A stretch of 37,740 nucleotides of DNA from Candidatus Nitrotoga sp. HW29 (GCF_924101635.2 NZ_CAKMAA020000096.1:1-37740); one strand, 5' to 3'; shown: positions 24,646 to 34,064, counted from the first letter of the stretch. Notes: generated by a model not told the origin, from the letters alone. Made by a program: numbers and translations.

Positions 24646-24990
24646 ATGGACAACTGTATTTTTTGCAAAATAGTTCGCGGTGATATCCCTTCCCGAAAGG
24701 TGTATGATGACGGTGATCTACTTGCCTTTCACGACATCCACCCGGTTGCGCAGGTGCATATCATATTGATCCCCAAGTTGCACTTGGTATCACTGATGGA
24801 TGCTGATGATAGTCATACGGCGCTACTGGGAAAAATGTTATTGTTGACGTCTAAATTGGCAAAAGAGCAGGGTTTGAACAACGGCTTTCGCACGGTGATA
24901 AACACTGGGAAGGGTGGGGGACAAGAAGTGTTACACCTACATATTCATATTATTGGCGGCAATATTCCACCAATGGTGCGACGGGATTAG
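24646..24990 (+). CDS. HIT family (HinT-like) hydrolase
   Basis: This 114-residue histidine-triad protein probably hydrolyses adenosine phosphoramidates. CIFCKIVRGDIPS at 4-16 and the catalytic triad H97, H99 and H101 in QEVLHLHIHIIGG are intact. AGGAGG lies before the ATG. HIT genes between hisE and tatA are common in betaproteobacteria, with no known functional tie to either pathway. Confidence 0.93.
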   Translation: MDNCIFCKIVRGDIPSRKVYDDGDLLAFHDIHPVAQVHIILIPKLHLVSLMDADDSHTALLGKMLLLTSKLAKEQGLNNGFRTVINTGKGGGQEVLHLHIHIIGGNIPPMVRRD

Positions 24991-25018
24991 CGTCACTTAA
25001 ACTTTAGGAGAAATAAAA

Positions 25019-25252
25019 ATGGGTTCATTCAGTATCTGGCACTGGTTGATTGTATTGTTGGTTGTTATCCTTATATTCGGCACCAAGAAATTGCGCAATA
25101 TGGGTAGCGATTTAGGCGGTGCGATGAAGGGCTTTAAGGAAGGTATGCGATCAGAGCCAGAAGTGTCTAAAGATGATATTCAGAAGCAAGTGGAGCAGGG
25201 TGGGCAGACCATCGAAGGCGAAGTCAAAGACAAGAGTCATACCAACGCATAG
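25019..25252 (+). CDS. tatA: Sec-independent translocase protein TatA
   Basis: TatA oligomers form the pore of the twin-arginine pathway. The 77-residue product has one N-terminal membrane helix at about 5-21, the [24 protein letters not shown] amphipathic helix region and a charged tail. AGGAG precedes the ATG. tatB follows after 15 bases. The window encodes a likely client, the Tat-signal ferritin-like protein at 12493. Confidence 0.95.
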   Translation: MGSFSIWHWLIVLLVVILIFGTKKLRNMGSDLGGAMKGFKEGMRSEPEVSKDDIQKQVEQGGQTIEGEVKDKSHTNA

Positions 25253-25267
25253 ATTGATTTAGCAGCC

Positions 25268-26047
25268 ATGTTTGACGTTAATTTCTCCGAGATGATGGTG
25301 ATTGCGGTGGTTGCCTTCATCGTCATTGGTCCAGAACGTCTACCCAAGGTAGCGCGTACCCTTGGTCATTTGTTGGGCCGTGGGCAACGCTATATTAGTG
25401 GCGTTAAGGCTGACATTGCGCGGGACATGGGAATTGAGGAAATGCGTCAGCTGCAGGAAAAGGTGCAAAAAGAATACAAGAGCGCCGAAGAGGCAGTGAA
25501 TCAGGTTACGCAGACCCTTAACCTGCATGCACAAGAAGTCACGCAGTCACTTAATCAGCAAGTAGAGCAAGCTAGAGAGGGTATTAATCAACAATCGCAA
25601 TTGAATTCTGAGGTACAACCATCCACCGTGCAACAGAGTATTTCTGAGCAGAAAAATTCCCCTAAGGTTAGCGAAAGAGATAACGGTGCATCATTATTAA
25701 GCAAGGGTGATGGTAATATCGAAGGTTCAGCGCGAGCAAGTGGTGAGAGTTCGGCAGAAGAACTTGAATTTAAAAAGCTTTCATCAGCGTATCAAGAGGC
25801 GACACGTAATTTATATGCTCAACAAGAGGCGGCACGCAATTTGCATATTCAGGAGGAAAAATTACGTCAGTTGAGGCAAAAAACAGATCAGCAAGCTGGT
25901 ACTGATGATCAGACGGCACCGCATGATCCATTAGTGCAGCAGCAACCTCATAGTGCCGTATCTCAATCAAAACAAGCCAACGTGCAGCAGGTACAGCCTG
26001 TGTTGCAGACTACTCCCGAGCAAAAAAGATTTCCCATTGATTCATGA
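25268..26047 (+). CDS. tatB: Sec-independent translocase protein TatB with long Gln-rich tail
   Basis: TatB forms the signal-recognising complex with TatC. The N-terminal helix (about 7-22, with IGPERLPKVAR just after) and the amphipathic helix to about 55 are typical. At 259 residues it is longer than many TatB proteins. The tail after about 65 is Gln-rich and includes VTQTLN/VTQSLN near 78-92 and a tandem 10-residue repeat QEATRNLYAQ-QEAARNLHIQ encoded at 25793-25852. The tail is probably coiled coil to about 115 and disordered later. It overlaps tatC by 4 bases. Confidence 0.92.
   Translation: MFDVNFSEMMVIAVVAFIVIGPERLPKVARTLGHLLGRGQRYISGVKADIARDMGIEEMRQLQEKVQKEYKSAEEAVNQVTQTLNLHAQEVTQSLNQQVEQAREGINQQSQLNSEVQPSTVQQSISEQKNSPKVSERDNGASLLSKGDGNIEGSARASGESSAEELEFKKLSSAYQEATRNLYAQQEAARNLHIQEEKLRQLRQKTDQQAGTDDQTAPHDPLVQQQPHSAVSQSKQANVQQVQPVLQTTPEQKRFPIDS
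25793..25852 (+). repeat. Tandem 30-base repeat inside tatB
   Basis: Two consecutive 30-base units, 25793-25822 and 25823-25852, encode QEATRNLYAQ and QEAARNLHIQ. Differences are mostly single bases. This suggests a recent in-frame duplication in a low-constraint tail. Confidence 0.7.
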
Positions 26048-26784
26048 GTACTAGCGAAAGCTTCATTTCCCATCTGCTTGAATTGCGCACTCGCCTCCTA
26101 TACGCTTTTGGAGGGCTGCTGTTGGTATTTATATGTCTTGTTCCGTGGGCAGGTGAGCTTTATGCTTTACTCGCGGAACCAATGCTCGCTAAATTACCAA
26201 AAGGTGGGCAGATGATCGCGATTGATGTTATTACTCCATTTTTTGTGCCGCTTAAAGTGGCGATGATGGCTGCATTTCTTATTGCACTACCTTATATATT
26301 GTACCAAGCTTGGCTTTTCGTCGCGCCCGGAATGCACGCACATGAAAAGCGTTTGATGTTGCCACTCGTTACGGCCAGTGTGGTGTTGTTTTTTTTCGGC
26401 ATGGCATTTGCATATTTCGTGGTGTTCCCCGTGGTATTTGGTTTTTTTAGTGGTGCAGCACCACAGGGCGTCGCGGTGATGACCGATATTGACAAATACT
26501 TGAGTTTTGTAATGGGGATGTTCCTTGCTTTTGGAACGACCTTTGAAGTGCCGGTGGCAGTGGTGGTATTGGTTAAAATGGATGTAGTCACTATCGCCAA
26601 ACTTAAGGAAGCTCGACCTTATGTTATTGTCGGAGCATTTATTCTCGGTGCGCTTCTTACTCCTCCAGACGTGGTGTCACAATTTATGCTCGCCATACCA
26701 TTGTGGCTATTGTATGAAGTAGGTATCGTGGTGGCGGGGTGGATGATGAAAGGCTCGACAGAGGTTGAAACAAAAAACGGATAA
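26044..26784 (+). CDS. tatC: Sec-independent translocase protein TatC
   Basis: TatC recognises the twin-arginine signal and assembles the translocase. The 246-residue product has six predicted membrane segments and the conserved SFISHLLELRTRLL N-terminus, the PFFVPLKVA periplasmic region, and the FGMAFAYFVVFPVVFGFF segment. Its ATG overlaps the tatB stop. It ends tatABC, convergent with the protease gene. Confidence 0.96.
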   Translation: MSTSESFISHLLELRTRLLYAFGGLLLVFICLVPWAGELYALLAEPMLAKLPKGGQMIAIDVITPFFVPLKVAMMAAFLIALPYILYQAWLFVAPGMHAHEKRLMLPLVTASVVLFFFGMAFAYFVVFPVVFGFFSGAAPQGVAVMTDIDKYLSFVMGMFLAFGTTFEVPVAVVVLVKMDVVTIAKLKEARPYVIVGAFILGALLTPPDVVSQFMLAIPLWLLYEVGIVVAGWMMKGSTEVETKNG

Positions 26785-26795
26785 TCATCCTTTTT
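26779..26795. terminator. Weak terminator between tatC and the protease gene
   Basis: GGAT at 26779-26782 and ATCC at 26787-26790 form a 4-bp stem overlapping the tatC stop, flanked by A-rich sequence on the left and TTTTT on the right. It could act in both directions for these convergent genes, but the stem is short. Confidence 0.35.
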
Positions 26796-26826
26796 ATTTT
26801 AGTTTTTAGTCTGAAGTTTTATTCCA

Positions 26827-27984
26827 TTATTCCAGTTTTTTTGGTCTAGGCCGTTTACCAACTTTAACTTCCACTATTACTTCACGCTGATTGCGCAGCA
26901 GCTTGAATACGACAACTTTGCCGGGTGGTAAACTTGAGATGGTTTCCAGCATGGAGCTTGAGTCTGTTAATAGCTGCTTATTATCTATCATGGTGAGAAT
27001 GTCGCCAGCACGCACTCCAGCTTGATCCGCCGGACTGCCGCGCACCACTTCCGAAATTAGCACTCCTTGCGTATTGCTGAGGTTAAACGATTCTGTTAGT
27101 TCTGGAGTGAGTTCCTGCACAGCTACGCCGACCCAGCCGCGCGTCACCGAGCCACTTTGGATAATCTGCTCCATAATTTTTTTTGCTGTGCTAACAGGAA
27201 TAGCGAAACCGATACCGAGTGAGCCCCCATTGGGCGAGTAAATCGCACTGTTGATGCCAATTAGATTGCCATTTACATCTACCAGCGCGCCGCCCGAGTT
27301 GCCTGGATTGATTGCTGCATCGGTCTGGATAAAGTTTTCAAAAGTGTTCAGTCCGAGATGATTGCGTTTCACAGCACTGACAATGCCCATCGTCACCGTT
27401 TGCCCTACACCGAATGGGTTGCCAATAGCTAACACGATATCACCCACTTGCGCTTGGTCCGGGCGACTAAAGGTGATGGTCGGGATGGTGCCAGGCAGAT
27501 CGATTTTGATGACGGCAAGATCGGATTCTGGATCGGAACCAATAATGCGTCCTTTGGCCTTGCGCCCATCGGCCAGAGCCACTTCGATCTGATCGGCAGC
27601 TTCAATCACATGATGATTGGTAAGAATGTAACCGTCATGGCTGATGATGACGCCAGAGCCTAAATTGGAACCGCGTTGTGGAGAATTATCGAATTCTTCG
27701 CCAAAAAAGAAATGGAAGCGTGGATCATCCATGAGCGGATGCCTGGGTTTCTTTATTTCGGTGCTGGTAAAAATATTAACCACGGTGGGCATAACTTTGC
27801 GCGCCGCAGTGCTGAAGCCTGCTGTAGGAACTTGGCTGGTGCTGGTGGTTACGTTTTCATGTAGTGTAACGATACCGTTACGTGTAGCAGAGGATAGTAG
27901 ACTGGGTTTCAGGGTATTGATTATAAATAATATAGCCAGCCCGACAGTGGTGGCTTGTGCGAATAAAAGCCAGAATTTACGCAT
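26827..27984 (-). CDS. Membrane-anchored trypsin-like protease, DegS/HtrA family
   Basis: This 385-residue periplasmic serine protease has an N-terminal anchor at about 8-25, a trypsin-like domain at about 60-275 and a single PDZ domain at about 285-372. The triad is H125 (TNHHV), D155 (SDLAV) and S230 (GNSGGAL). One PDZ domain plus a membrane anchor resembles DegS more than the two-PDZ, secreted DegP/DegQ. DegS cleaves RseA in the sigma-E response, but no rse or rpoE gene is here, so orthology is uncertain. It converges on tatC and diverges from the NIF3-family gene. Confidence 0.9.
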   Translation of the reverse strand: MRKFWLLFAQATTVGLAILFIINTLKPSLLSSATRNGIVTLHENVTTSTSQVPTAGFSTAARKVMPTVVNIFTSTEIKKPRHPLMDDPRFHFFFGEEFDNSPQRGSNLGSGVIISHDGYILTNHHVIEAADQIEVALADGRKAKGRIIGSDPESDLAVIKIDLPGTIPTITFSRPDQAQVGDIVLAIGNPFGVGQTVTMGIVSAVKRNHLGLNTFENFIQTDAAINPGNSGGALVDVNGNLIGINSAIYSPNGGSLGIGFAIPVSTAKKIMEQIIQSGSVTRGWVGVAVQELTPELTESFNLSNTQGVLISEVVRGSPADQAGVRAGDILTMIDNKQLLTDSSSMLETISSLPPGKVVVFKLLRNQREVIVEVKVGKRPRPKKLE

Positions 27985-28240
27985 GATTATGACTGTTTTA
28001 TGTTGTTCACAGATCTATTTATCTAACTCGAATGTTTTATAAATTCGTATGATGATCTGCTGAGATTGATGAGTTTGGAAAAATACGTCGCATCTGTGAT
28101 GCCACGCGTGTGTGTTGAGTAATTAATTTTTCAATTTAACTTGTTGTGTCATTGTTACTGTATAAAAAACATAGAGGAGATTTAGTTTTAGTGTGGCTGA
28201 TTTAAAGTAGAATCGAAACAATTAATTTAAAAATAATATT

Positions 28241-28987
28241 ATGCTGTTGAATGAGTTGCGCGATTATATCGCAAGCCTGCTGGAGCCTGGTCGTTTTCGT
28301 GACTATTGTCCAAATGGCGTGCAAGTGGAAGGTAGAGCAGAAGTCCGCCGCATCGCCAGTGGTGTAACGGCCTCCCAGCGTTTATTGAAAGCAGCCGCTG
28401 CATGGAATGCGGACGCCATCCTGGTTCATCATGGTTATTTTTGGCGTAATGAAGATGCTGCCATAACTGGTATTAAGAAACAACGTATTGCACATTTGCT
28501 TCAGCATGATGTTAGTTTGTTGGCTTATCACCTGCCGCTGGATGCGCATGCCGAACTTGGCAACAATGCGCAACTCGGTCAACGCTTAGGTTTTATGGAG
28601 CATGGGCGTTTTGGTGAGCAAGGTATTGCTTGTTATGGAGAGCTGGTGCAAGTACAAACATTGGCACAGCTGACGCGGGAAATTGCGCTCAGCTTACAGC
28701 GTACGCCACTGGTGATAGGTGAAGGTAATCCTACTATTCGCCGGATCGCTTGGTGTACCGGTGCGGCGCAAGGCTATTTTGAAGCGGCAATCGCGTTGGG
28801 CGTGGATGTCTTCCTCACCGGCGAAATTTCCGAGCAGAATGTGCATGTGGCGCAAGAAACGGGAGTGATATTTATTGCGGCTGGCCACCACGCCACTGAG
28901 CGTTATGGTGTACAGGCTTTGGGTGCGCATCTCGCCGAGAATTGCGGTATAGAGCATCGATTTTTCGATCTGGAAAATCCGGTTTAA
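28241..28987 (+). CDS. NIF3/DUF34 family dinuclear-metal protein
   Basis: This 248-residue protein of the YbgI/DUF34 family has metal ligands H63/H64 (LVHHGYFW), D101 (LPLDAH) and H216, H217 and E220 (GHHATERYG). It is annotated elsewhere as GTP cyclohydrolase 1 type 2-like, but its physiological reaction remains unsettled. The ATG lacks a good ribosome site. It is divergent from the DegS-like gene and ends 9 bases before the converging unknown gene. Confidence 0.9.
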   Translation: MLLNELRDYIASLLEPGRFRDYCPNGVQVEGRAEVRRIASGVTASQRLLKAAAAWNADAILVHHGYFWRNEDAAITGIKKQRIAHLLQHDVSLLAYHLPLDAHAELGNNAQLGQRLGFMEHGRFGEQGIACYGELVQVQTLAQLTREIALSLQRTPLVIGEGNPTIRRIAWCTGAAQGYFEAAIALGVDVFLTGEISEQNVHVAQETGVIFIAAGHHATERYGVQALGAHLAENCGIEHRFFDLENPV

Positions 28988-28996
28988 GGGCATAAT

Positions 28997-29629
28997 TTAA
29001 CGTTCGAGGTTTACACGCAATTTGTCGAGTGAAACCACTGAAATTGCAGCGCTTCTGGAAGATTCGCGTAGAGCGGTGTTGGCAAAATGTAGAACATCGC
29101 GATGCGTCACTAACAGGTTTTGTATCAAACCCGAGGCTTCATTTAGCAGTGTATCTGGAGTGGTGGAAAAACGCAGAAGGAAATCCATGTTGCGCGGGTA
29201 ATAAGCCGTCCATTGCCAAGCCAGGAAGCTCTCATTGCTCTTAAAGCCTGCTTCTTGGAAAGTATTATGCAGTGTTTTAATGGCGTTCAACTGTTTCTGT
29301 TCGGGTGTAGGCACCACGCTCCACATCAGTCCATAGTAAATACGTAGGGTGTCGCCCAGATATTGTTGTTCCAGCATAGGACGTAGGTAGAATTTCTGTT
29401 CTGTTTCAGGTTGAAGATACAGTCCAACTAAACATTCAGTCGCGTTGCGATCTTCGGTAGTTGATACGCGCCACTCGGACGTGCTTGCTACGATACGTTT
29501 GCTTAATGTCAGCCAGAAGTCATTGTTCAACTTCTGGCGTATTCCATCTACTTGATTTGCCACACTGAGCGCTAAAGGCAGGTTTTCTTTTTGGGCGAAA
29601 AAATTTAGCACAGCTTGTTCTTCGTTCAT
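28997..29629 (-). CDS. Conserved-looking protein of unknown function
   Basis: I do not recognise this 210-residue product. It has no signal peptide or membrane segment and a mixed helix/strand composition with many Trp and aromatic residues around SEWRV, YYGLMWSVVP and FLAWQWTAYYP. The N-terminus MNEEQAVLNFFAQKENLPLAL looks helical. Codon use resembles its neighbours and the frame is long for random DNA, so it is probably real. It is single on the minus strand between the NIF3-family and spoT genes. Any function would be a guess. Confidence 0.75.
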   Translation of the reverse strand: MNEEQAVLNFFAQKENLPLALSVANQVDGIRQKLNNDFWLTLSKRIVASTSEWRVSTTEDRNATECLVGLYLQPETEQKFYLRPMLEQQYLGDTLRIYYGLMWSVVPTPEQKQLNAIKTLHNTFQEAGFKSNESFLAWQWTAYYPRNMDFLLRFSTTPDTLLNEASGLIQNLLVTHRDVLHFANTALRESSRSAAISVVSLDKLRVNLER

Positions 29630-29907
29630 CTACCCATCCTTTGAGTTAGAAATAAAGTTATATGGATTAATTATTATCCTAAATAATTATAATTAGTCTT
29701 GCTATTTTTTATGTAGAGTTCAAGTTTAGTGGCCTACAACATAGACAGTTCATAGGTTGGATATCCGTTATATACAGTTTTTATATCTGAACCGGGTTAT
29801 TTTTATTTAAGAAACTTTTTATAAATTAAGTGCAAAGTTGGAATAAATGCTTTAGCAGACAATTTGCACAGTGGATGCTCGCCAATCTAAATTTTAAAGG
29901 TACATAT

Positions 29908-32028
29908 ATGTCCGACGCCGAAATGCTCCTGCAGGAGGTTTCCACTTACCTGAAGTCCGAGGATGTCGAATATATCCGGCAGGCGCTTAAATTTAGTGGT
30001 CAAGCACACGAAGGTCAATTGCGCAAGTCTGGTGAGCCCTATATTTCGCATCCCATTGCTGTTGCTCGAATTCTTACCCCGCTGCACCTTGATGCACAAG
30101 CTATTATGGCGGCATTGCTGCATGATGTGGTGGAAGACACCCATTTTAGCAATGAAGACGTAGCCAATATATTTGGCAAGTCGGTGGCTGAATTGGTTGA
30201 TGGTTTGAGCAAGCTAGACAAGATTGAATTTCAGACCAAAGAGGATGCACAGGCGGAAAATTTCCGTAAAATGCTGCTGGCGATGGCGCGTGATGTACGT
30301 GTTATTTTGATTAAACTGGCTGATCGCCTGCACAACATGCGTACGTTAAAGTCGATGTCGCGTGAAAAATGTGAACGCATTGCGCGTGAGACCATGGAAA
30401 TTTATGCACCCATTGCCAATCGTCTGGGCCTTAATGTCGTCTATCAGGAATTGGAAGATTTAGGTTTTAAGCATCTATACCCTAAGCGCTATGAAGTTCT
30501 ATCCAAGGCTCTTAAAGTCGCACGTGGTAATCGTCGTGAAGTTGTAGGTAAAATCCAGGAAGCCATTCGCCAGCGCCTGGAAGAGCATCACCTCACTGCC
30601 CAGATACAAGGGCGCGAAAAGCATCTATATGGCATCTACCAGAAAATGCAAGCAAAATCGCTTGCTTTTGCCCAAGTGCAGGACATTTATGGTTTCCGCG
30701 TGATGGTGGATGATGTCCCCTCTTGCTATTTGGCGCTGGGATTGTTACATGCGCTATATAAACCGATTCCCGGTAAGTTTAAAGATTACATCGCTATCCC
30801 TAAAGCAAACGCTTATCAGTCGCTGCATACTACACTGTTTGGACCATACGGGACGCCTGTCGAAGTGCAGATTCGCACTCAGGAAATGCACAAAATCGCT
30901 GAGGCTGGTGTCGCCTCGCACTGGCTATATAAGACCGCGCAGACATCATTCAATGATTTGCACAAAAAAACTCACCAGTGGTTGCAAAGCTTATTGGAAA
31001 GCTTAAGCCAGAGCGGCGATTCGATGGAATTTCTTGAACACTTGAAGGTTGATCTATTCCCGGATGAAGTTTATGTATTCACTCCTAAAGGAAAAATTCT
31101 TGCGCTGCCACGTGGTGCAACGGCTGTGGACTTTGCCTATAGTGTGCATACCGACATCGGCAATCGCTGTGTGGCTGTCAAAGTAAATTTTGAGCTGGCA
31201 CCATTACGCGTCGAGATGAAAAATGGCGATCGTGTGGAGATCATCACCGCGACGCATGCTCATCCTAATCCCGCATGGCTTAGTTATGTCGTTACCAGCA
31301 AGGCACGCAGTCAGATTCGGCATGCTCTTAAAACGATGCACTTTGACGAGTCCACTGCACTGGGAGAGCGCCTTCTGAACCAGGCCTTATCTTCACTGGG
31401 TCTTAAGAAACAGGACATTGAAAACAGCCATTGGGAAAAATTGCTTAAGGATACCGGAGTAAAATCGCGCGAAGAAATTTTCGCTGATATTGCTTTGGGG
31501 CGTCGTCTTAACATGGTTATTGCACGCCAACTCGCACGTATCGGAGAGACCGGTACACAAGAGCATCCCGCGCTCAGCGGCGTAATTACTATCCTCGGCA
31601 CGGAAGGTATGGCAGTGCAGTTTGCCAAATGCTGTCGCCCTATTCCAGGCGACTCTATCATTGGCATTATCAAAAAAGGCCAAGGGTTGGTTGTTCACAC
31701 ACATGATTGTCCGGTGTTATGCAAGGGGCGGGGCGGCATGGATAAATGGCTGGACGTGGTGTGGGACAAGCACATCAACAGACCCTTTGAAGTGAGTATT
31801 AAATTAATCGTAGCCAATCAGCGGAGGGTTTTGGCAAAGGTGGCAGCAGCGATTGCCGACGCCGAGTCCAACATTGAAAATGTTCATTTCACCAATGAAG
31901 GTAATTATACTACGTTGTATTTTACCTTGCAGGTGGGCAACCGTATACACTTGGCTAACGTGATGCGTGGTTTGCGTAGAATATCCGAGGTAATACGTAT
32001 TTCCAGGATCAAGAGCATACCTGTCTAA
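29908..32028 (+). CDS. spoT: Bifunctional (p)ppGpp synthase/hydrolase SpoT
   Basis: SpoT makes and degrades the alarmone (p)ppGpp. The frame opens at a GTG (29830), but the ATG at 29908 (MSDAEMLLQ) has AAAGG 7 bases upstream and matches homologues, giving 706 residues. The HD hydrolase domain is intact, with H48, H72-D73 and E76-D77. The synthetase domain contains KFKD at 290-293 where bifunctional enzymes have RxKD and monofunctional RelA has ExDD. TGS (about 385-445) and C-terminal ACT (about 630-700) domains follow. The intact HD site and the KFKD motif argue for a SpoT/Rel-type enzyme rather than RelA. rpoZ is not adjacent. Confidence 0.93.
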   Translation: MSDAEMLLQEVSTYLKSEDVEYIRQALKFSGQAHEGQLRKSGEPYISHPIAVARILTPLHLDAQAIMAALLHDVVEDTHFSNEDVANIFGKSVAELVDGLSKLDKIEFQTKEDAQAENFRKMLLAMARDVRVILIKLADRLHNMRTLKSMSREKCERIARETMEIYAPIANRLGLNVVYQELEDLGFKHLYPKRYEVLSKALKVARGNRREVVGKIQEAIRQRLEEHHLTAQIQGREKHLYGIYQKMQAKSLAFAQVQDIYGFRVMVDDVPSCYLALGLLHALYKPIPGKFKDYIAIPKANAYQSLHTTLFGPYGTPVEVQIRTQEMHKIAEAGVASHWLYKTAQTSFNDLHKKTHQWLQSLLESLSQSGDSMEFLEHLKVDLFPDEVYVFTPKGKILALPRGATAVDFAYSVHTDIGNRCVAVKVNFELAPLRVEMKNGDRVEIITATHAHPNPAWLSYVVTSKARSQIRHALKTMHFDESTALGERLLNQALSSLGLKKQDIENSHWEKLLKDTGVKSREEIFADIALGRRLNMVIARQLARIGETGTQEHPALSGVITILGTEGMAVQFAKCCRPIPGDSIIGIIKKGQGLVVHTHDCPVLCKGRGGMDKWLDVVWDKHINRPFEVSIKLIVANQRRVLAKVAAAIADAESNIENVHFTNEGNYTTLYFTLQVGNRIHLANVMRGLRRISEVIRISRIKSIPV

Positions 32029-32252
32029 ACATATTCTTATACTTTTGCTGTCGTCCATCTCGCCCCTCCCTTTTCGTTTGTTCGGCGGCTTATGATTCAG
32101 AGTGTTGCAGATGGACTCCCTTAAATATCAAACTTCTACTGCCACCCCAGTGTGACCGGGAGATTTTCTATGTTGGATTAAATACATCGAAGCGCACCAT
32201 TTTACTGATTGCTTACATTTTATTTGTGGAATCGTGCATTGAGTGACGCGGC

Positions 32253-32258
32253 TATAAT
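32253..32258 (+). promoter_or_regulatory. -10 element upstream of the ABC exporter
   Basis: A perfect TATAAT at 32253-32258 lies 27 bases before the ATG of the exporter. No good -35 is visible at 16-18 bases. A start near 32265 would leave a leader of about 21 bases without a Shine-Dalgarno sequence. Confidence 0.45.
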
Positions 32259-32285
32259 ACGCATATTCATTTTCCTCACACCATA

Positions 32286-34064
32286 ATGCGCCCTCGTCCT
32301 GCTTCCTCTACTCCTGCGTCTCGTGGTGATTGGAATATCATTCGCACGCTCCTGCCTTACCTGATGGAATTTAAGGGGCGCGTTGTACTGGCGCTGCTAC
32401 TGCTGGTGCTGGCCAAACTGGCTAACGTGACGGTACCGCTGTTGCTTAAAGAGATCGTGGATACTCTGGATAAGCCAAAGGCAATGTTGTTGGTGCCGGT
32501 GTCACTCGTGGTTGGCTATGGTTTGTTGCGGCTCTTCAGCACACTGTTTGGCGAGTTGCGCGATGCAGTATTTGCCAAAGTAACCCAGCGTGCCATACGG
32601 CGCGTGGCACTCAAACTATTCGTTCATCTGCATAGCTTAAGTCTACGCTTTCATCTGGAGCGACAGACTGGTGGTGTATCGCGTGATATTGAACGTGGTA
32701 CGAAAGGAATTAGTTTCTTACTCAATTTTATGCTGTTCAGTATTCTGCCAACGTTGCTGGAAATTGGCCTTGTAGCAGGAATCCTGTTTTATAAATACAA
32801 CGCGTGGTTTGCGGTTATCACTTTTATCACGCTGATTGTGTATATCGTTTTTACCTTATTTATTACCGAGTGGCGCATGATATTCCGCCGTACGATGAAT
32901 GATATGGATTCAAAGGCAAACACGCGCGCTATAGACAGCCTGCTTAATTATGAAACAGTAAAATATTTTGGTAACGAGGACTATGAAGCACGACGCTACG
33001 ATGAGCATATGGCAAAGTGGGAAACTTCGGCGGTGCAGAATCAAACTTCGTTGGCAACCTTAAATTCTGGACAGAGCGCTATTATTGCTATTGGCATGAC
33101 CGCGTTGATGCTGTTGGCATCGAATGGGGTGGTAAAAGGCGAGCTGACCCTGGGCGATTTGGTTTTAATCAATGTTTTCATGTTGCAGCTTTATATGCCA
33201 TTGCATTTTCTTGGATTCGTTTATCGCGAGATAAAACATTCTCTGGTGGACATGGAAAAAATGTTTCGCCTGCTCGATGAAAATCGTGAGATACAAGATG
33301 TACCAGGTGCGGTTGCGCTGAAAGTTGATCAAGCTTCATTACATTTTGAGCAGGTGTGTTTTTCTTATGAATCGAAGCGGCAAATTTTATTCGATATCAA
33401 TTTTGATATTCCGTCTGGACATACAGTCGCCGTGGTGGGTTCAAGTGGGGCGGGTAAATCTACCTTGTCGCGGTTACTGTTTCGTTTCTATGATGTAAAT
33501 TCAGGACGCATCCTGATAGACAATCAGGATATTCGCAAGGTATCGCAGGCCAGTTTGCGCGCCGCAATCGGTATCGTGCCACAAGACACGGTGCTGTTTA
33601 ATGATAGTATTTATTACAATATAGCCTATGGTCGCCCCGAAGCCACGCGTGAGGAAGTGCTGCATGCGGCGCAGTCGGCCCATATTCACGATTTTATAAA
33701 ATCGTTACCGGATGGCTACGATACCATGGTGGGCGAGCGTGGATTGAAGTTGTCTGGTGGAGAGAAGCAGCGAGTGGCAATTGCGCGCGCTATTCTTAAA
33801 AATCCTGCCATTCTGATTTTTGACGAGGCGACTTCTGCGTTGGATTCAAAATCCGAGAAGGTGATTCAGAATGAATTACGCAATGTTGCCCGTAATCGTA
33901 CCACATTGGTTATCGCTCATCGCTTGTCCACTATCGTGGACGCACACCAAATATTGGTAATGGACGGTGGGCGCATTGTGGAGCGTGGTACTCACCGTGA
34001 GTTGTTGGTGAAGCAGGGCGTATACGCGCAAATGTGGGCTTTGCAACAGCAAGAAGAAGAGTGA
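32286..34064 (+). CDS. Atm1-type ABC exporter (permease-ATPase fusion)
   Basis: The 592-residue half-transporter has a six-helix membrane domain (about 30-320) and an ATPase domain (about 350-590). It carries Walker A GSSGAGKST at 385-393, Q433 (VPQD), signature LSGGE at 489-493, Walker B ILIFDE at 509-514 and H545 (AHRLSTI). The NYETVKYFGNE block at 221-231 is characteristic of the Atm1/ABCB7/HMT1 group, which exports glutathione-linked sulfur or metal compounds linked to Fe-S and heavy-metal handling. It would work as a homodimer in the inner membrane. It is separated from spoT by about 257 bases and from leuC by about 280. Confidence 0.88.
   Translation: MRPRPASSTPASRGDWNIIRTLLPYLMEFKGRVVLALLLLVLAKLANVTVPLLLKEIVDTLDKPKAMLLVPVSLVVGYGLLRLFSTLFGELRDAVFAKVTQRAIRRVALKLFVHLHSLSLRFHLERQTGGVSRDIERGTKGISFLLNFMLFSILPTLLEIGLVAGILFYKYNAWFAVITFITLIVYIVFTLFITEWRMIFRRTMNDMDSKANTRAIDSLLNYETVKYFGNEDYEARRYDEHMAKWETSAVQNQTSLATLNSGQSAIIAIGMTALMLLASNGVVKGELTLGDLVLINVFMLQLYMPLHFLGFVYREIKHSLVDMEKMFRLLDENREIQDVPGAVALKVDQASLHFEQVCFSYESKRQILFDINFDIPSGHTVAVVGSSGAGKSTLSRLLFRFYDVNSGRILIDNQDIRKVSQASLRAAIGIVPQDTVLFNDSIYYNIAYGRPEATREEVLHAAQSAHIHDFIKSLPDGYDTMVGERGLKLSGGEKQRVAIARAILKNPAILIFDEATSALDSKSEKVIQNELRNVARNRTTLVIAHRLSTIVDAHQILVMDGGRIVERGTHRELLVKQGVYAQMWALQQQEEE

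Noticed and set aside
32053-32116. GTCCATCT/AGATGGAC inverted pair between spoT and the ABC exporter
   Set aside because: The loop is about 48 bases and no T-run follows, so it is unlikely to be a terminator.
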